Shown: one piece after another, positions 1-6,245 of the stretch
How the letters are laid out: every line of letters begins with the position of its first letter
Numbering within the stretch: the first letter of the stretch is position 1
Source: Acidiphilium sp. CAG:727
GTDB lineage: Bacteria; Bacillota; Clostridia; Christensenellales; Borkfalkiaceae
Assembly: GCA_000437515.1 (NCBI GenBank)
Contig: FR898494.1
Location: 24,988-45,869, forward strand
DNA length: 20,882 bases
Reading direction: 5' to 3'
Made by a program: the position numbers and the translations under genes
The notes under the pieces: generated by a model
What the model was told of the DNA's origin: nothing
Seen by the model: the letters and a program-made list of their open reading frames with translations, nothing else
Databases searched by the model: none

Positions 1-92
1 GGAAAACACGATATGTTACGAGGTGCTGACGAGGCTCAAACGTATTAAAAGAAAGTACGTAAAGTCTATTTTATGAAACTCCGCTCATATAT

Positions 93-121
93 TTGACATT
101 TATCGCGATAAGGGCTAAAAT
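93..121 (+). promoter_or_regulatory. Sigma-A promoter for aspS
   Basis: TTGACA (93-98) and TAAAAT (116-121) are separated by exactly 17 bp, a near-consensus housekeeping promoter upstream of aspS. A second TATAAT at 127-132 lacks a good -35 at the right distance and is the less likely -10. Confidence 0.7.
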
Positions 122-140
122 TACTGTATAATTTTAGAAA

Positions 141-203
141 CCGATTACGTTTTTTTTCGCTTTGCGTACCCCGAAAATCGGAATGAGGGCGAAAAACGAT
201 CGG
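141..203 (+). promoter_or_regulatory. Possible structured aspS leader
   Basis: CCGATT (141-146) can pair either with AATCGG (176-181) or, as part of a longer helix, with ATCGG (199-203), together with T-rich 148-160 against GCGAAAAACG (190-199). The two pairings exclude each other. No T-box motif or long U-tract is present, so this is not a recognisable T-box. It is only suggestive of leader control. Confidence 0.25.
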
Positions 204-221
204 TAAAAACGGAGCGATATT

Positions 222-2021
222 ATGGCTGAATTTATGGGTAAATTAAGAAGGACGGATTATTGCGGAACTTTACGCGCCGATTCCGTCGGAAAAGAAGTCG
301 TCGTTATGGGCTGGGTTCAAAGACGCAGAAATTTAGGCAGTCTTATTTTCGTCGATCTTCGCGACAGAAGCGGACTTTTACAGATAGTGTTCGACGATAC
401 GACTTCCGACGAGGTTTTCAAAAAGGCCGAAGCCATTCGCTCGGAATACGTTCTGGCGGTTAAGGGCGTAGTTCGCGAAAGACAGAGCAAAACCGATAAA
501 ATAGCGACGGGCGATATAGAAGTTCTGGCGGACGAACTCAAAATTTTATCCGAAGCCGATACCACGCCTTTCGAAATTCTGGACGATACCAACGTAAACG
601 AAACGTTAAGACTTAAATACAGATACCTCGATCTTCGTCGTCCCACTCTTCAACATAACCTTAAAGTGCGTTACGAAGTTACGCTTGCGGCGAGAAAGTT
701 CTTCGAAGAAAACGGCTTCATCGAAATCGAAACGCCTATGCTCGGCAAGTCCACGCCCGAAGGCGCGAGAGATTATCTCGTTCCGTCGAGAGTGCATCCC
801 GGCGAATTTTACGCGTTGCCGCAATCTCCGCAACTCTATAAGCAACTTCTGATGATTGCGGGCTTCGACAGATATTTTCAGATCACCAAATGTTTCCGCG
901 ACGAAGATCTTCGCGCAAACCGTCAGCCCGAATTTACGCAGATCGACGTCGAGATGAGTTTCGTAGACGAAGTGGAAGACGTTATGTACCCGATAGAAGG
1001 TCTTATAAAAGGTATTTTCAGAAAGACCATAGGGCTCGACCTCGGCGAAGGGCATTTCCGCACCATGCGCTATAAAGACGCTATGGAAAACTACGGTTCG
1101 GACAAGCCCGACACCCGTTTCGGTCTTAAAATAGTAAATTGCAGCGATTTATTCGCTTCTTCGCAATTCAAAGTATTCACCGACGCTCTGGCTATAAAAA
1201 TAGGACCAATTCGCGGCAGCGTGAGGGCAATAAACGCCAAAGGTTTAGCGGGCAATTTATCGCGTAAAGACCTTGACGCCTGCGTGGAATACGCAAAAAC
1301 GCTCGGCGCGAAAGGGCTTTGCTGGATGACCTGGCAAAAGGGCGGCGAAATCAAATCTTCGTTCGCGAAATTTCTTACCGAAGAAGACGTTTCCAATATC
1401 AAAACGCGTATGAACTTCGAAGAGGGCGACACGCTGTTCTTCGCGGCGGATAAAGACTACGTCGTCTTCAATACGCTCGGCGGACTTCGCCTTATGCTTG
1501 CCGACAAATTCAATCTCGTAGACAAAAACTCCTACGATATTCTGTGGATAACCGAATTCCCGATGTTCGAATGGTCGGAAGAAGAAAACCGCTTCATGGC
1601 GGTACACCATCCGTTTACCGCGCCCATGAACGAAGATCTTGAACTTTGCGTAGCCTCGCCCGACAAAGCCCGCGCGAAAGCGTACGACCTCGTTATCAAC
1701 GGTCAGGAGGCGGGCGGCGGTTCTATCCGTATCCACTCGAGAGAGATTCAGAAGAAGATGTTCAATATTCTCGGTTTCTCCGACGAAGACATACAGCGTA
1801 AGTTCGGTTTCTTCGTAGACGCGTTCAACTACGGCGCGCCCCCGCACGGCGGACTTGCTTTCGGGCTTGACAGGCTCGTAATGCTCCTTTGCAAAGACGA
1901 CTCTATCCGCGACGTGATAGCATTCCCGAAGGTTCAGACGGCTTCGTGCTTAATGAGCGACGCTCCGTCGAAAGTCGATCAAAAGCAACTCGACGAACTT
2001 GAAATTTCGGTAAAAGAATAA
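222..2021 (+). CDS. aspS: Aspartyl-tRNA synthetase
   Basis: Charges tRNA-Asp with aspartate in the cytoplasm, a class IIb aminoacyl-tRNA synthetase. The 599-aa length fits the bacterial type. An OB-fold anticodon-binding domain spans about residues 1-110, with GWVQRRRNLG near 30-39. Class II motif 2 is FRDEDLRANRQPEFTQID (225-242), and motif 3 is around GLDRL (548-552). The middle section, about 285-420, matches the bacterial GAD insertion by position. I chose the ATG at 222 because GGAG (211-214) lies 7 nt upstream; the in-frame ATG at 234 has no such site. It heads a short operon with the yqeY gene 12 nt downstream. Whether it is discriminating or non-discriminating (also charging tRNA-Asn) cannot be settled by reading. 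Confidence 0.97.
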   Translation: MAEFMGKLRRTDYCGTLRADSVGKEVVVMGWVQRRRNLGSLIFVDLRDRSGLLQIVFDDTTSDEVFKKAEAIRSEYVLAVKGVVRERQSKTDKIATGDIEVLADELKILSEADTTPFEILDDTNVNETLRLKYRYLDLRRPTLQHNLKVRYEVTLAARKFFEENGFIEIETPMLGKSTPEGARDYLVPSRVHPGEFYALPQSPQLYKQLLMIAGFDRYFQITKCFRDEDLRANRQPEFTQIDVEMSFVDEVEDVMYPIEGLIKGIFRKTIGLDLGEGHFRTMRYKDAMENYGSDKPDTRFGLKIVNCSDLFASSQFKVFTDALAIKIGPIRGSVRAINAKGLAGNLSRKDLDACVEYAKTLGAKGLCWMTWQKGGEIKSSFAKFLTEEDVSNIKTRMNFEEGDTLFFAADKDYVVFNTLGGLRLMLADKFNLVDKNSYDILWITEFPMFEWSEEENRFMAVHHPFTAPMNEDLELCVASPDKARAKAYDLVINGQEAGGGSIRIHSREIQKKMFNILGFSDEDIQRKFGFFVDAFNYGAPPHGGLAFGLDRLVMLLCKDDSIRDVIAFPKVQTASCLMSDAPSKVDQKQLDELEISVKE

Positions 2022-2033
2022 GAGGTTAAACCT

Positions 2034-2456
2034 ATGAATATAGACGATTTCAAAAAAGTAAAAATTACCGCGATGAAAAATCACGATAAAGACGCCGTTA
2101 CGGCTCTCAACGCGGTTATCAACAAACTCATGCTTGCGGGCATAGAGAAAAAGGCTGCGGGCGAGGAAATGACCGACGCCGACGTAACCAAAATTTTACA
2201 AAAGACCATCAACGAACTTACGGAAGAACGCGAAGCGTTCGTGAAGGCGGGCAGGCAGGAAACGGTCGAAAGCCTTGACAGACAACTTGCTACCGTAAAA
2301 GAATACCTTCCGAAAATGCTCTCCGAAGACGAGATTAAGAAGATTATCGAAGGACTTGAAGATAAGTCAGTTCCCGCGGTAATGAAGCACTTCAAGACCG
2401 AATACGCGGGCAAAGTCGATATGAGGCTCGTCGGCGCGATATTGAAAACTCTTTGA
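2034..2456 (+). CDS. yqeY: GatB/YqeY domain protein
   Basis: A 140-aa cytoplasmic protein made only of the YqeY domain, which is related to the C-terminal tRNA-binding tail of amidotransferase subunit GatB. The stretch around LNAVINKLMLAGIEKKAAGE, the helix NELTEEREAFVKAGRQE and the segment ATVKEYLPKML are typical, and the length is usual for the family. Its biochemical role is not established; a link to tRNA or translation is inferred from the GatB similarity and from position directly behind aspS. AGAGG (2021-2025) precedes the ATG. The 3' end overlaps or abuts the next reading frame, so co-transcription with the reductase is likely. Confidence 0.9.
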   Translation: MNIDDFKKVKITAMKNHDKDAVTALNAVINKLMLAGIEKKAAGEEMTDADVTKILQKTINELTEEREAFVKAGRQETVESLDRQLATVKEYLPKMLSEDEIKKIIEGLEDKSVPAVMKHFKTEYAGKVDMRLVGAILKTL

Positions 2457-2458
2457 AA

Positions 2459-3172
2459 ATGAAGACTGTTTTCGTTACCGGCGCAAGCGGCGGCATAGGC
2501 GAAGCGATCGCGAAAAAATTTGCCGGAAACGGCTATTTCGTCGGCGTGGGGTATAATACCAACCGGGGAAAAGCCGAAAATCTCGCAAAAGAGATAGCCG
2601 GCGTTGCCGTAAAGGCGGACGTAAGCGACGAAAAAAGCGTGTCTGCGGCTATGAACGACTTTTTGCTCCGCGCGGGCAAACTTGACGTTCTGGTCAATTC
2701 GGCGGGTATCGCTCTGCCTATAAAAACCTTGCTCGATACTACCTCAAAAGAGTTCGACAAGGCGTTTTCGGTGAACGTAAAAGGCGTGTATAATTGCTGT
2801 AAAGCGGCTATCCCCGCGATGCTTGACGGCGGCGGAAGCATTATAAATATCTCGTCTATGTGGGGCGTCACGGGCGGCTCTTGCGAAGCGATTTACTCGG
2901 CGAGCAAGGCGGCGGTGATAGGCTTTACCAAGGCTCTCGCCAAGGAGTACGCGGCGGCGGGTATAACGATCAATTGCGTTGCGCCGGGGTATATCGACAC
3001 CCCCATGAACGACAATCTCTCCGACGAAAACAAAAAACTCGCGATAGCGGATATCCCCGTCGGTCGAGTAGGAGAGGGTGAAGACGTTGCAAAAGCGGTT
3101 TTTTATTTAGCCGAAAACGGCGGTTTCGTTACGGGCGAAGTTTTAAGCGTCAACGGCGGCGAAGTTGTATAA
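2459..3172 (+). CDS. SDR family oxidoreductase (FabG-like)
   Basis: An NAD(P)-dependent short-chain dehydrogenase/reductase of classical type, 237 aa. Seen: the Rossmann motif TGASGGIG (7-14), NSAG (80-83), and a catalytic set Asn106, Ser132/133, Tyr146 and Lys150 (YSASK). The C-terminal pattern GYIDTPM...FVTGEVLSVNGG resembles 3-oxoacyl-ACP reductases, so the likely reaction is reduction of a 3-oxo group. It lies outside any fatty acid gene cluster, however, so the substrate is uncertain. The ATG at 2459 is 2 nt after the yqeY stop. An in-frame TTG at 2453 overlaps that stop and would add only Met-Lys; I prefer the ATG. Translational coupling to yqeY is likely. Confidence 0.9.
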   Translation: MKTVFVTGASGGIGEAIAKKFAGNGYFVGVGYNTNRGKAENLAKEIAGVAVKADVSDEKSVSAAMNDFLLRAGKLDVLVNSAGIALPIKTLLDTTSKEFDKAFSVNVKGVYNCCKAAIPAMLDGGGSIINISSMWGVTGGSCEAIYSASKAAVIGFTKALAKEYAAAGITINCVAPGYIDTPMNDNLSDENKKLAIADIPVGRVGEGEDVAKAVFYLAENGGFVTGEVLSVNGGEVV

Positions 3173-3295
3173 ATGAAAAGATTTACCGTCGTCGAACTGA
3201 TTAACTCAAAGCCGTATGGTCGATATAATCCGGAAGACGAGTTCTACGAAAAGCGGGAAGGCGTTGCGAGATACCGTAATTCGCTTGACGGCTGA
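3173..3295 (+). CDS. Possible 40-aa small protein or gene remnant
   Basis: An ATG directly follows the reductase stop and opens 40 codons (begins MKRFTVVELINSKPYG, ends RYRNSLDG). The product is charged, with no membrane segment and no family I recognise. There is no good ribosome binding site, so expression would depend on coupling to the reductase. The -35 box of the riboswitch promoter (3285-3290) lies inside its last codons. It could be a real microprotein, a decayed gene end or chance. Confidence 0.3.
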   Translation: MKRFTVVELINSKPYGRYNPEDEFYEKREGVARYRNSLDG

Positions 3296-3313
3296 AAATT
3301 AAGAGTATATAAT
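3285..3313 (+). promoter_or_regulatory. Sigma-A promoter for the FMN riboswitch operon
   Basis: TTGACG (3285-3290) and TATAAT (3308-3313) with a 17-bp spacer. Transcription would start about 3320, just before the riboswitch aptamer, which gives the ribU-tsaE-tsaB-rimI genes their own transcript. Confidence 0.8.
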
Positions 3314-3330
3314 AAAATTACAAAATAAAT

Positions 3331-3443
3331 TCTTTGGGGCGGAGTGAAATTCTCCACCGGCAGTATAGTCTGCGAAGGTCGTTGTCGACCCCGAATCGGT
3401 GAAATTCCGATACCGACGGTATAGTCCGGACGATAAAAGAGAA
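3331..3443 (+). ncRNA. FMN riboswitch (RFN element) aptamer
   Basis: The conserved RFN blocks occur in order: GGGGCGGAGTGAAATTCTCC (3336-3355), ACCGGCAGTATAGTCTGCGA (from 3356), GGTGAAATTCCGATACCGAC (from about 3398), and GGTATAGTCCGGACGATAAA (ending about 3437). P1 can close by TCTTT (3331-3335) with AAAGA (3436-3440). It binds flavin mononucleotide in the nascent RNA and normally switches riboflavin synthesis or uptake genes off. Its position in front of a RibU-type gene is the classic arrangement. Confidence 0.95.
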
Positions 3444-3460
3444 ATATCCGCGTATTTTAT

Positions 3461-3519
3461 GCCCCGATACCTTTTCGTGTCGGGGCTGATTTTATGCGAT
3501 ACTTCTCCCAAAAGGAGAA
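3461..3519 (+). promoter_or_regulatory. Riboswitch expression platform: stem plus Shine-Dalgarno hairpin
   Basis: A 10-bp stem with one G-U pair, GCCCCGATAC (3461-3470) with GTGTCGGGGC (3477-3486), is followed by a weak T-rich run, TGATTTTAT. Next comes a small hairpin, TTCTCC (3503-3508) with GGAGAA (3514-3519), that buries the ribosome binding site of the ATG at 3524. The first stem could be a weak terminator, and the second would block initiation. Which of the two responds to FMN cannot be read from the sequence. Confidence 0.6.
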
Positions 3520-3523
3520 AATT

Positions 3524-4492
3524 ATGCAAAAACGAACTTATTTCAACGCAAAAACGATAGCGACCGTAGCGATGTTTTCGGCTCTTTCTTTCGGAGTGGG
3601 GCTTCTCGAATTTCCCATATTCCCGATGACGCCCTATTTCAAACTCGATTTTTCTTTCGCGGTGCTTTTAATCGCTTCGTTTTGTTTAGGACCGATTGCG
3701 GGCGAAATCGCTTCGGCTTTATCGATAGCGTTGCACCTTTTCGTTTCGTCGTCGGGCGGGGCGGGAGAATTGAGTAATTTTATACTCGCTCAATTTTTCG
3801 TGGTATTGCCGTCGATAGCGTATAAATATCGCCGTAAATTTTCCACCGTGTCGGTAGTCATGCCGATTGCCACCGTTATAACGTCGTTGTTCGCTCTCAT
3901 CAACAACCGTTTTCTGATCTTTCCTATATACATGGGCGGAGGCGCGGCAGGCGAATTTCGTAAAGTCTGGGGCTTCGCGTTGGCGTTTAATCTTATAAAG
4001 TGCGTCGCAAATACCGCCGTTACGTTGCTTTTATACAAAAGGTTGAGCGTTTTACTTCACAAATTCGTTTTCGAAGAGTATAATCGACGTATGGAATATA
4101 TCACGAATTCGGCTAAAGAAACCGTAAAGTTGGCTAAAAAATACGGTAAAACCTTAAAGAGCGGCGACGTCGTTCTGCTCGACGGCGAAATGGGCGCGGG
4201 GAAAACCGTATTTGCAAAAGGCGTGGCGTTAAGTTTAGGCGTAAAGGACGAAATCACGAGTCCTACTTACGCTTATATGAACGATTACGGCGGTAAACTC
4301 TATCATTACGATTGTTATCGTCTCTCGTCGGGCGAAGACGCCGAGGCGCTCGGATTGACCGATTATTTTTACGGTAAGGGCGTTTGCCTTATCGAATGGA
4401 GCCAAAATATAGCGGACGTATTGCCCGAAAACTGCAAACGGGTTAAAATCGAGAAGATCGGCGACGAACAAAGGAGAATTACTTTTTCATGA
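3524..4492 (+). CDS. RibU-TsaE fusion: riboflavin ECF substrate-binding protein joined to t6A ATPase
   Basis: One uninterrupted 322-aa frame. Residues 1-189 resemble RibU, the membrane S-component that captures riboflavin for ECF transporters: several hydrophobic helices, FPMTPYFKLDFS near the start, and NRFLIFPIYMGG. Residues 190-322 are a complete TsaE, the ATPase that helps TsaB/TsaD make t6A at position 37 of ANN-decoding tRNAs: Walker A GEMGAGKT (221-228), SPTY (246-249), YHYDCYRL and IEW. Both halves look full length. TsaE would naturally begin at Met190 (ATG 4091), where only a weak GAAGAG lies 12 nt upstream. I chose the ATG at 3524 because AGGAG (3513-3517) sits 6 nt away. It overlaps tsaB by ATGA. 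A sequencing indel or lost stop is the main alternative to a true fusion. Confidence 0.85.
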   Translation: MQKRTYFNAKTIATVAMFSALSFGVGLLEFPIFPMTPYFKLDFSFAVLLIASFCLGPIAGEIASALSIALHLFVSSSGGAGELSNFILAQFFVVLPSIAYKYRRKFSTVSVVMPIATVITSLFALINNRFLIFPIYMGGGAAGEFRKVWGFALAFNLIKCVANTAVTLLLYKRLSVLLHKFVFEEYNRRMEYITNSAKETVKLAKKYGKTLKSGDVVLLDGEMGAGKTVFAKGVALSLGVKDEITSPTYAYMNDYGGKLYHYDCYRLSSGEDAEALGLTDYFYGKGVCLIEWSQNIADVLPENCKRVKIEKIGDEQRRITFS

Positions 4493-5100
4493 AATACCTT
4501 GCCATAGACACGAGCGGCAAATACCTGACGGTTATTGCGTCGGGCGATAAAAAAGCGGTGAGATTCTTGCCCGATTGCGCGCTTTCTCATTCCGTCGTTT
4601 TAATGGGCGAAGTCGAAAACGCTCTTAATAAAGCGGGTATGAAAGCCGAAGACGCAGACGTTTTCGCGTGTTCGGTCGGCGCGGGTTCGTTTACCGGCAT
4701 AAGAATCGGCGTTTCAACCGTAAAAGCGTTCGCCTACGCTTTAAGCAAAAAAGTTCTCGGTGTAACCACTTTCGAAGTTCTGGCGTATAGTGTATCGAAG
4801 CGGGTTAAAAAACTCGCTCTCGTGTCGACTCGCCACGGCAACTATTACGTTTGCGGCTTCGACGAAGACGGGAAAGTTATTCTGCCGCCGAAATTTATGA
4901 CCGCAGGCGAAATCGAAGAAATAAAAGACGGATATACTCTTATCGCCGACGAAGACGCGGATAATCTCGGCGCGATCGTCGCCGATATGAAAGTCGGGTT
5001 TGAAAGGGCTGTCGAAGATAATCTCGACAGGGCTACTGACGACGCCGAAACTCTCGTTCCGCTTTACGTCAAAAAGAGTCAGGCGGAGGAAGAGGCGTGA
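4489..5100 (+). CDS. tsaB: tRNA threonylcarbamoyladenosine biosynthesis protein TsaB
   Basis: A 203-aa member of the ASKHA superfamily. TsaB is a catalytically inactive partner that scaffolds TsaD and TsaE in the threonylcarbamoyl transfer complex making t6A37. Seen: the N-terminal LAIDTSG (4-10) and the signature CSVGAGSFTGIRIGVSTVKA (61-80), with the usual short, divergent C-terminal lobe. The start ATG overlaps the TsaE stop by 4 nt (ATGA), and its stop overlaps the next start (GTGA), so the three genes are translationally coupled. TsaD, the catalytic partner, and TsaC/Sua5 are not in this window. Confidence 0.93.
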   Translation: MKYLAIDTSGKYLTVIASGDKKAVRFLPDCALSHSVVLMGEVENALNKAGMKAEDADVFACSVGAGSFTGIRIGVSTVKAFAYALSKKVLGVTTFEVLAYSVSKRVKKLALVSTRHGNYYVCGFDEDGKVILPPKFMTAGEIEEIKDGYTLIADEDADNLGAIVADMKVGFERAVEDNLDRATDDAETLVPLYVKKSQAEEEA

Positions 5101-5525
5101 TTTACCGCAAGTGGGAACTTAAAGATATAGGCGAAGTGGTCGAACTCGAAAAGAAGTGTTTTTCGGACCCGTGGAACGCCGATATGGTGCTTTCATCGTT
5201 CAATCAGCCTCGGTTTATCGGCTTCGTTGCGGAAGAAAACGGCAAAGTGGCGGCGTATCTCGGCGCGACGGCGATTTTATCCGACAGCGACGTTTTACTC
5301 GTTGCCGTCGATGAAAATTACAGAAAAAAAGGCGTCGCAACCGCTCTTTTCAAGTTGCTTTTCGCGGCGTTGAAAGAAAAGGGCGCAGAAAAAGTATTTC
5401 TGGAAGTAAGGAGTAAAAACGTTCCCGCAAGGGCTTGTTATAAGTCGCTCGGATTTTCGGAAATAAGCGTTCGCGATAACTACTACGGCGACGACGACGC
5501 TATAATAATGGAGAAAGATTTATAA
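5097..5525 (+). CDS. rimI: Ribosomal protein S18 alanine N-acetyltransferase RimI
   Basis: A 142-aa GNAT-fold acetyltransferase that transfers acetyl from acetyl-CoA to a protein N-terminus, classically ribosomal protein bS18. Seen: WELKDIGEVVELEKKCFSDP at the start, the acetyl-CoA loop YRKKGVATAL (Q/RxxGxG/A type), and the C-terminal VPARACYKSLGF with NYYGDDDAIIME. The GTG start at 5097 overlaps the tsaB stop. Placement behind tsaE-tsaB is the standard Bacillota order and favours RimI over other GNAT proteins. The downstream hydrolase frame overlaps its stop codon. Confidence 0.9.
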   Translation: MIYRKWELKDIGEVVELEKKCFSDPWNADMVLSSFNQPRFIGFVAEENGKVAAYLGATAILSDSDVLLVAVDENYRKKGVATALFKLLFAALKEKGAEKVFLEVRSKNVPARACYKSLGFSEISVRDNYYGDDDAIIMEKDL

Positions 5526-6244
5526 AAAAAATCATTGCGTCTTTAAGCGCGGAAGACGTCGGCAAAGGCAAAGTTTTGCTTATGTTGCACGGCTACGGCG
5601 CGAATAAAGAGAGTTTCGTAAGGCAAATTCGGTTCTTCTCTGCATTTTTCAGGGTGATAGCCGTAGATATGAGCGGCTTCGGAGAGAGTCCGCCGTTAAA
5701 ATATCCTTATTCGGTAGGCGATTACGCCGAAGAAATAAAGAAAGTCATAGACGAAATCGGCGAACGGAAAATTTACGTTTTAGCCCACTCGTTCGGGGCG
5801 AGAGTCGCGGTAAAACTTGCCGGAAGCGACGACAGAATAGAAAAAATTATTTTTACGGGAGCGGCGGGTTTGAAGCCGCGGAGAAGTGTGCGTTATAAGG
5901 TTAAACGCGCGCTTTTTTTGTTGCTTAAAAAGTTCGTAAATAAAGAAAAACTCGTAAAGTTTTATTCCGAAGACTACCGCAATCTGTCGCCCGTTATGAA
6001 AGAGAGTTTTATAAAAATAGTGAACGAAGACTTAAAAGAGCGTTACGCCGCGATAAAAATCCCTGCGCTGCTGATTTTCGGTGATAAAGACAAAGAAACG
6101 CCGTTGTATATGGCGAGAAAAATGAATCGTCTTATTAAAAACTCGAAACTTATAGTTATAAAAAACGCGGGGCATTTTTGTTTCGTCGATAAGCCGTATT
6201 TATTCAACGGCTTCGCGCTCGAATTTTTGTTAAGGGGGAAATAA
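5522..6244 (+). CDS. Alpha/beta hydrolase with apparent AUA start
   Basis: A cytoplasmic alpha/beta-hydrolase fold protein. Seen: LLMLHGYGANKESF (oxyanion region), nucleophile elbow AHSFGAR (Ser), acid in FGDKD and His in NAGHF, a complete triad; the substrate is unknown. Conventional starts begin only at TTG 5576 or ATG 5582, which would cut into the strand before HG. The frame is open further upstream and encodes KKIIASLSAEDVGKGKVLLM, whose G-x-G-x-VLLMLHG is the family's normal N-terminus. The best fit is AUA at 5522-5524, overlapping the rimI TAA and 8 nt after GGAG (5510-5513). AUU at 5534 is another option. The position is where an ATGA overlap would be expected. It ends 1 nt before the Mur ligase GTG. 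Confidence 0.85.
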   Translation: MKKIIASLSAEDVGKGKVLLMLHGYGANKESFVRQIRFFSAFFRVIAVDMSGFGESPPLKYPYSVGDYAEEIKKVIDEIGERKIYVLAHSFGARVAVKLAGSDDRIEKIIFTGAAGLKPRRSVRYKVKRALFLLLKKFVNKEKLVKFYSEDYRNLSPVMKESFIKIVNEDLKERYAAIKIPALLIFGDKDKETPLYMARKMNRLIKNSKLIVIKNAGHFCFVDKPYLFNGFALEFLLRGK

Positions 6245-6245
6245 A

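Noticed and set aside
135..221. T-box riboswitch before aspS
   Set aside because: No T-box core sequence, specifier stem or terminator; the leader is too short.
1257..1847. 196-codon open frame antisense to aspS
   Set aside because: Lies wholly within a certain aspS gene; no start signals and no recognisable domain.
2453..2458. TTG start for the SDR reductase
   Set aside because: It adds only two residues to a frame with an ATG at 2459 that gives the normal family N-terminus.
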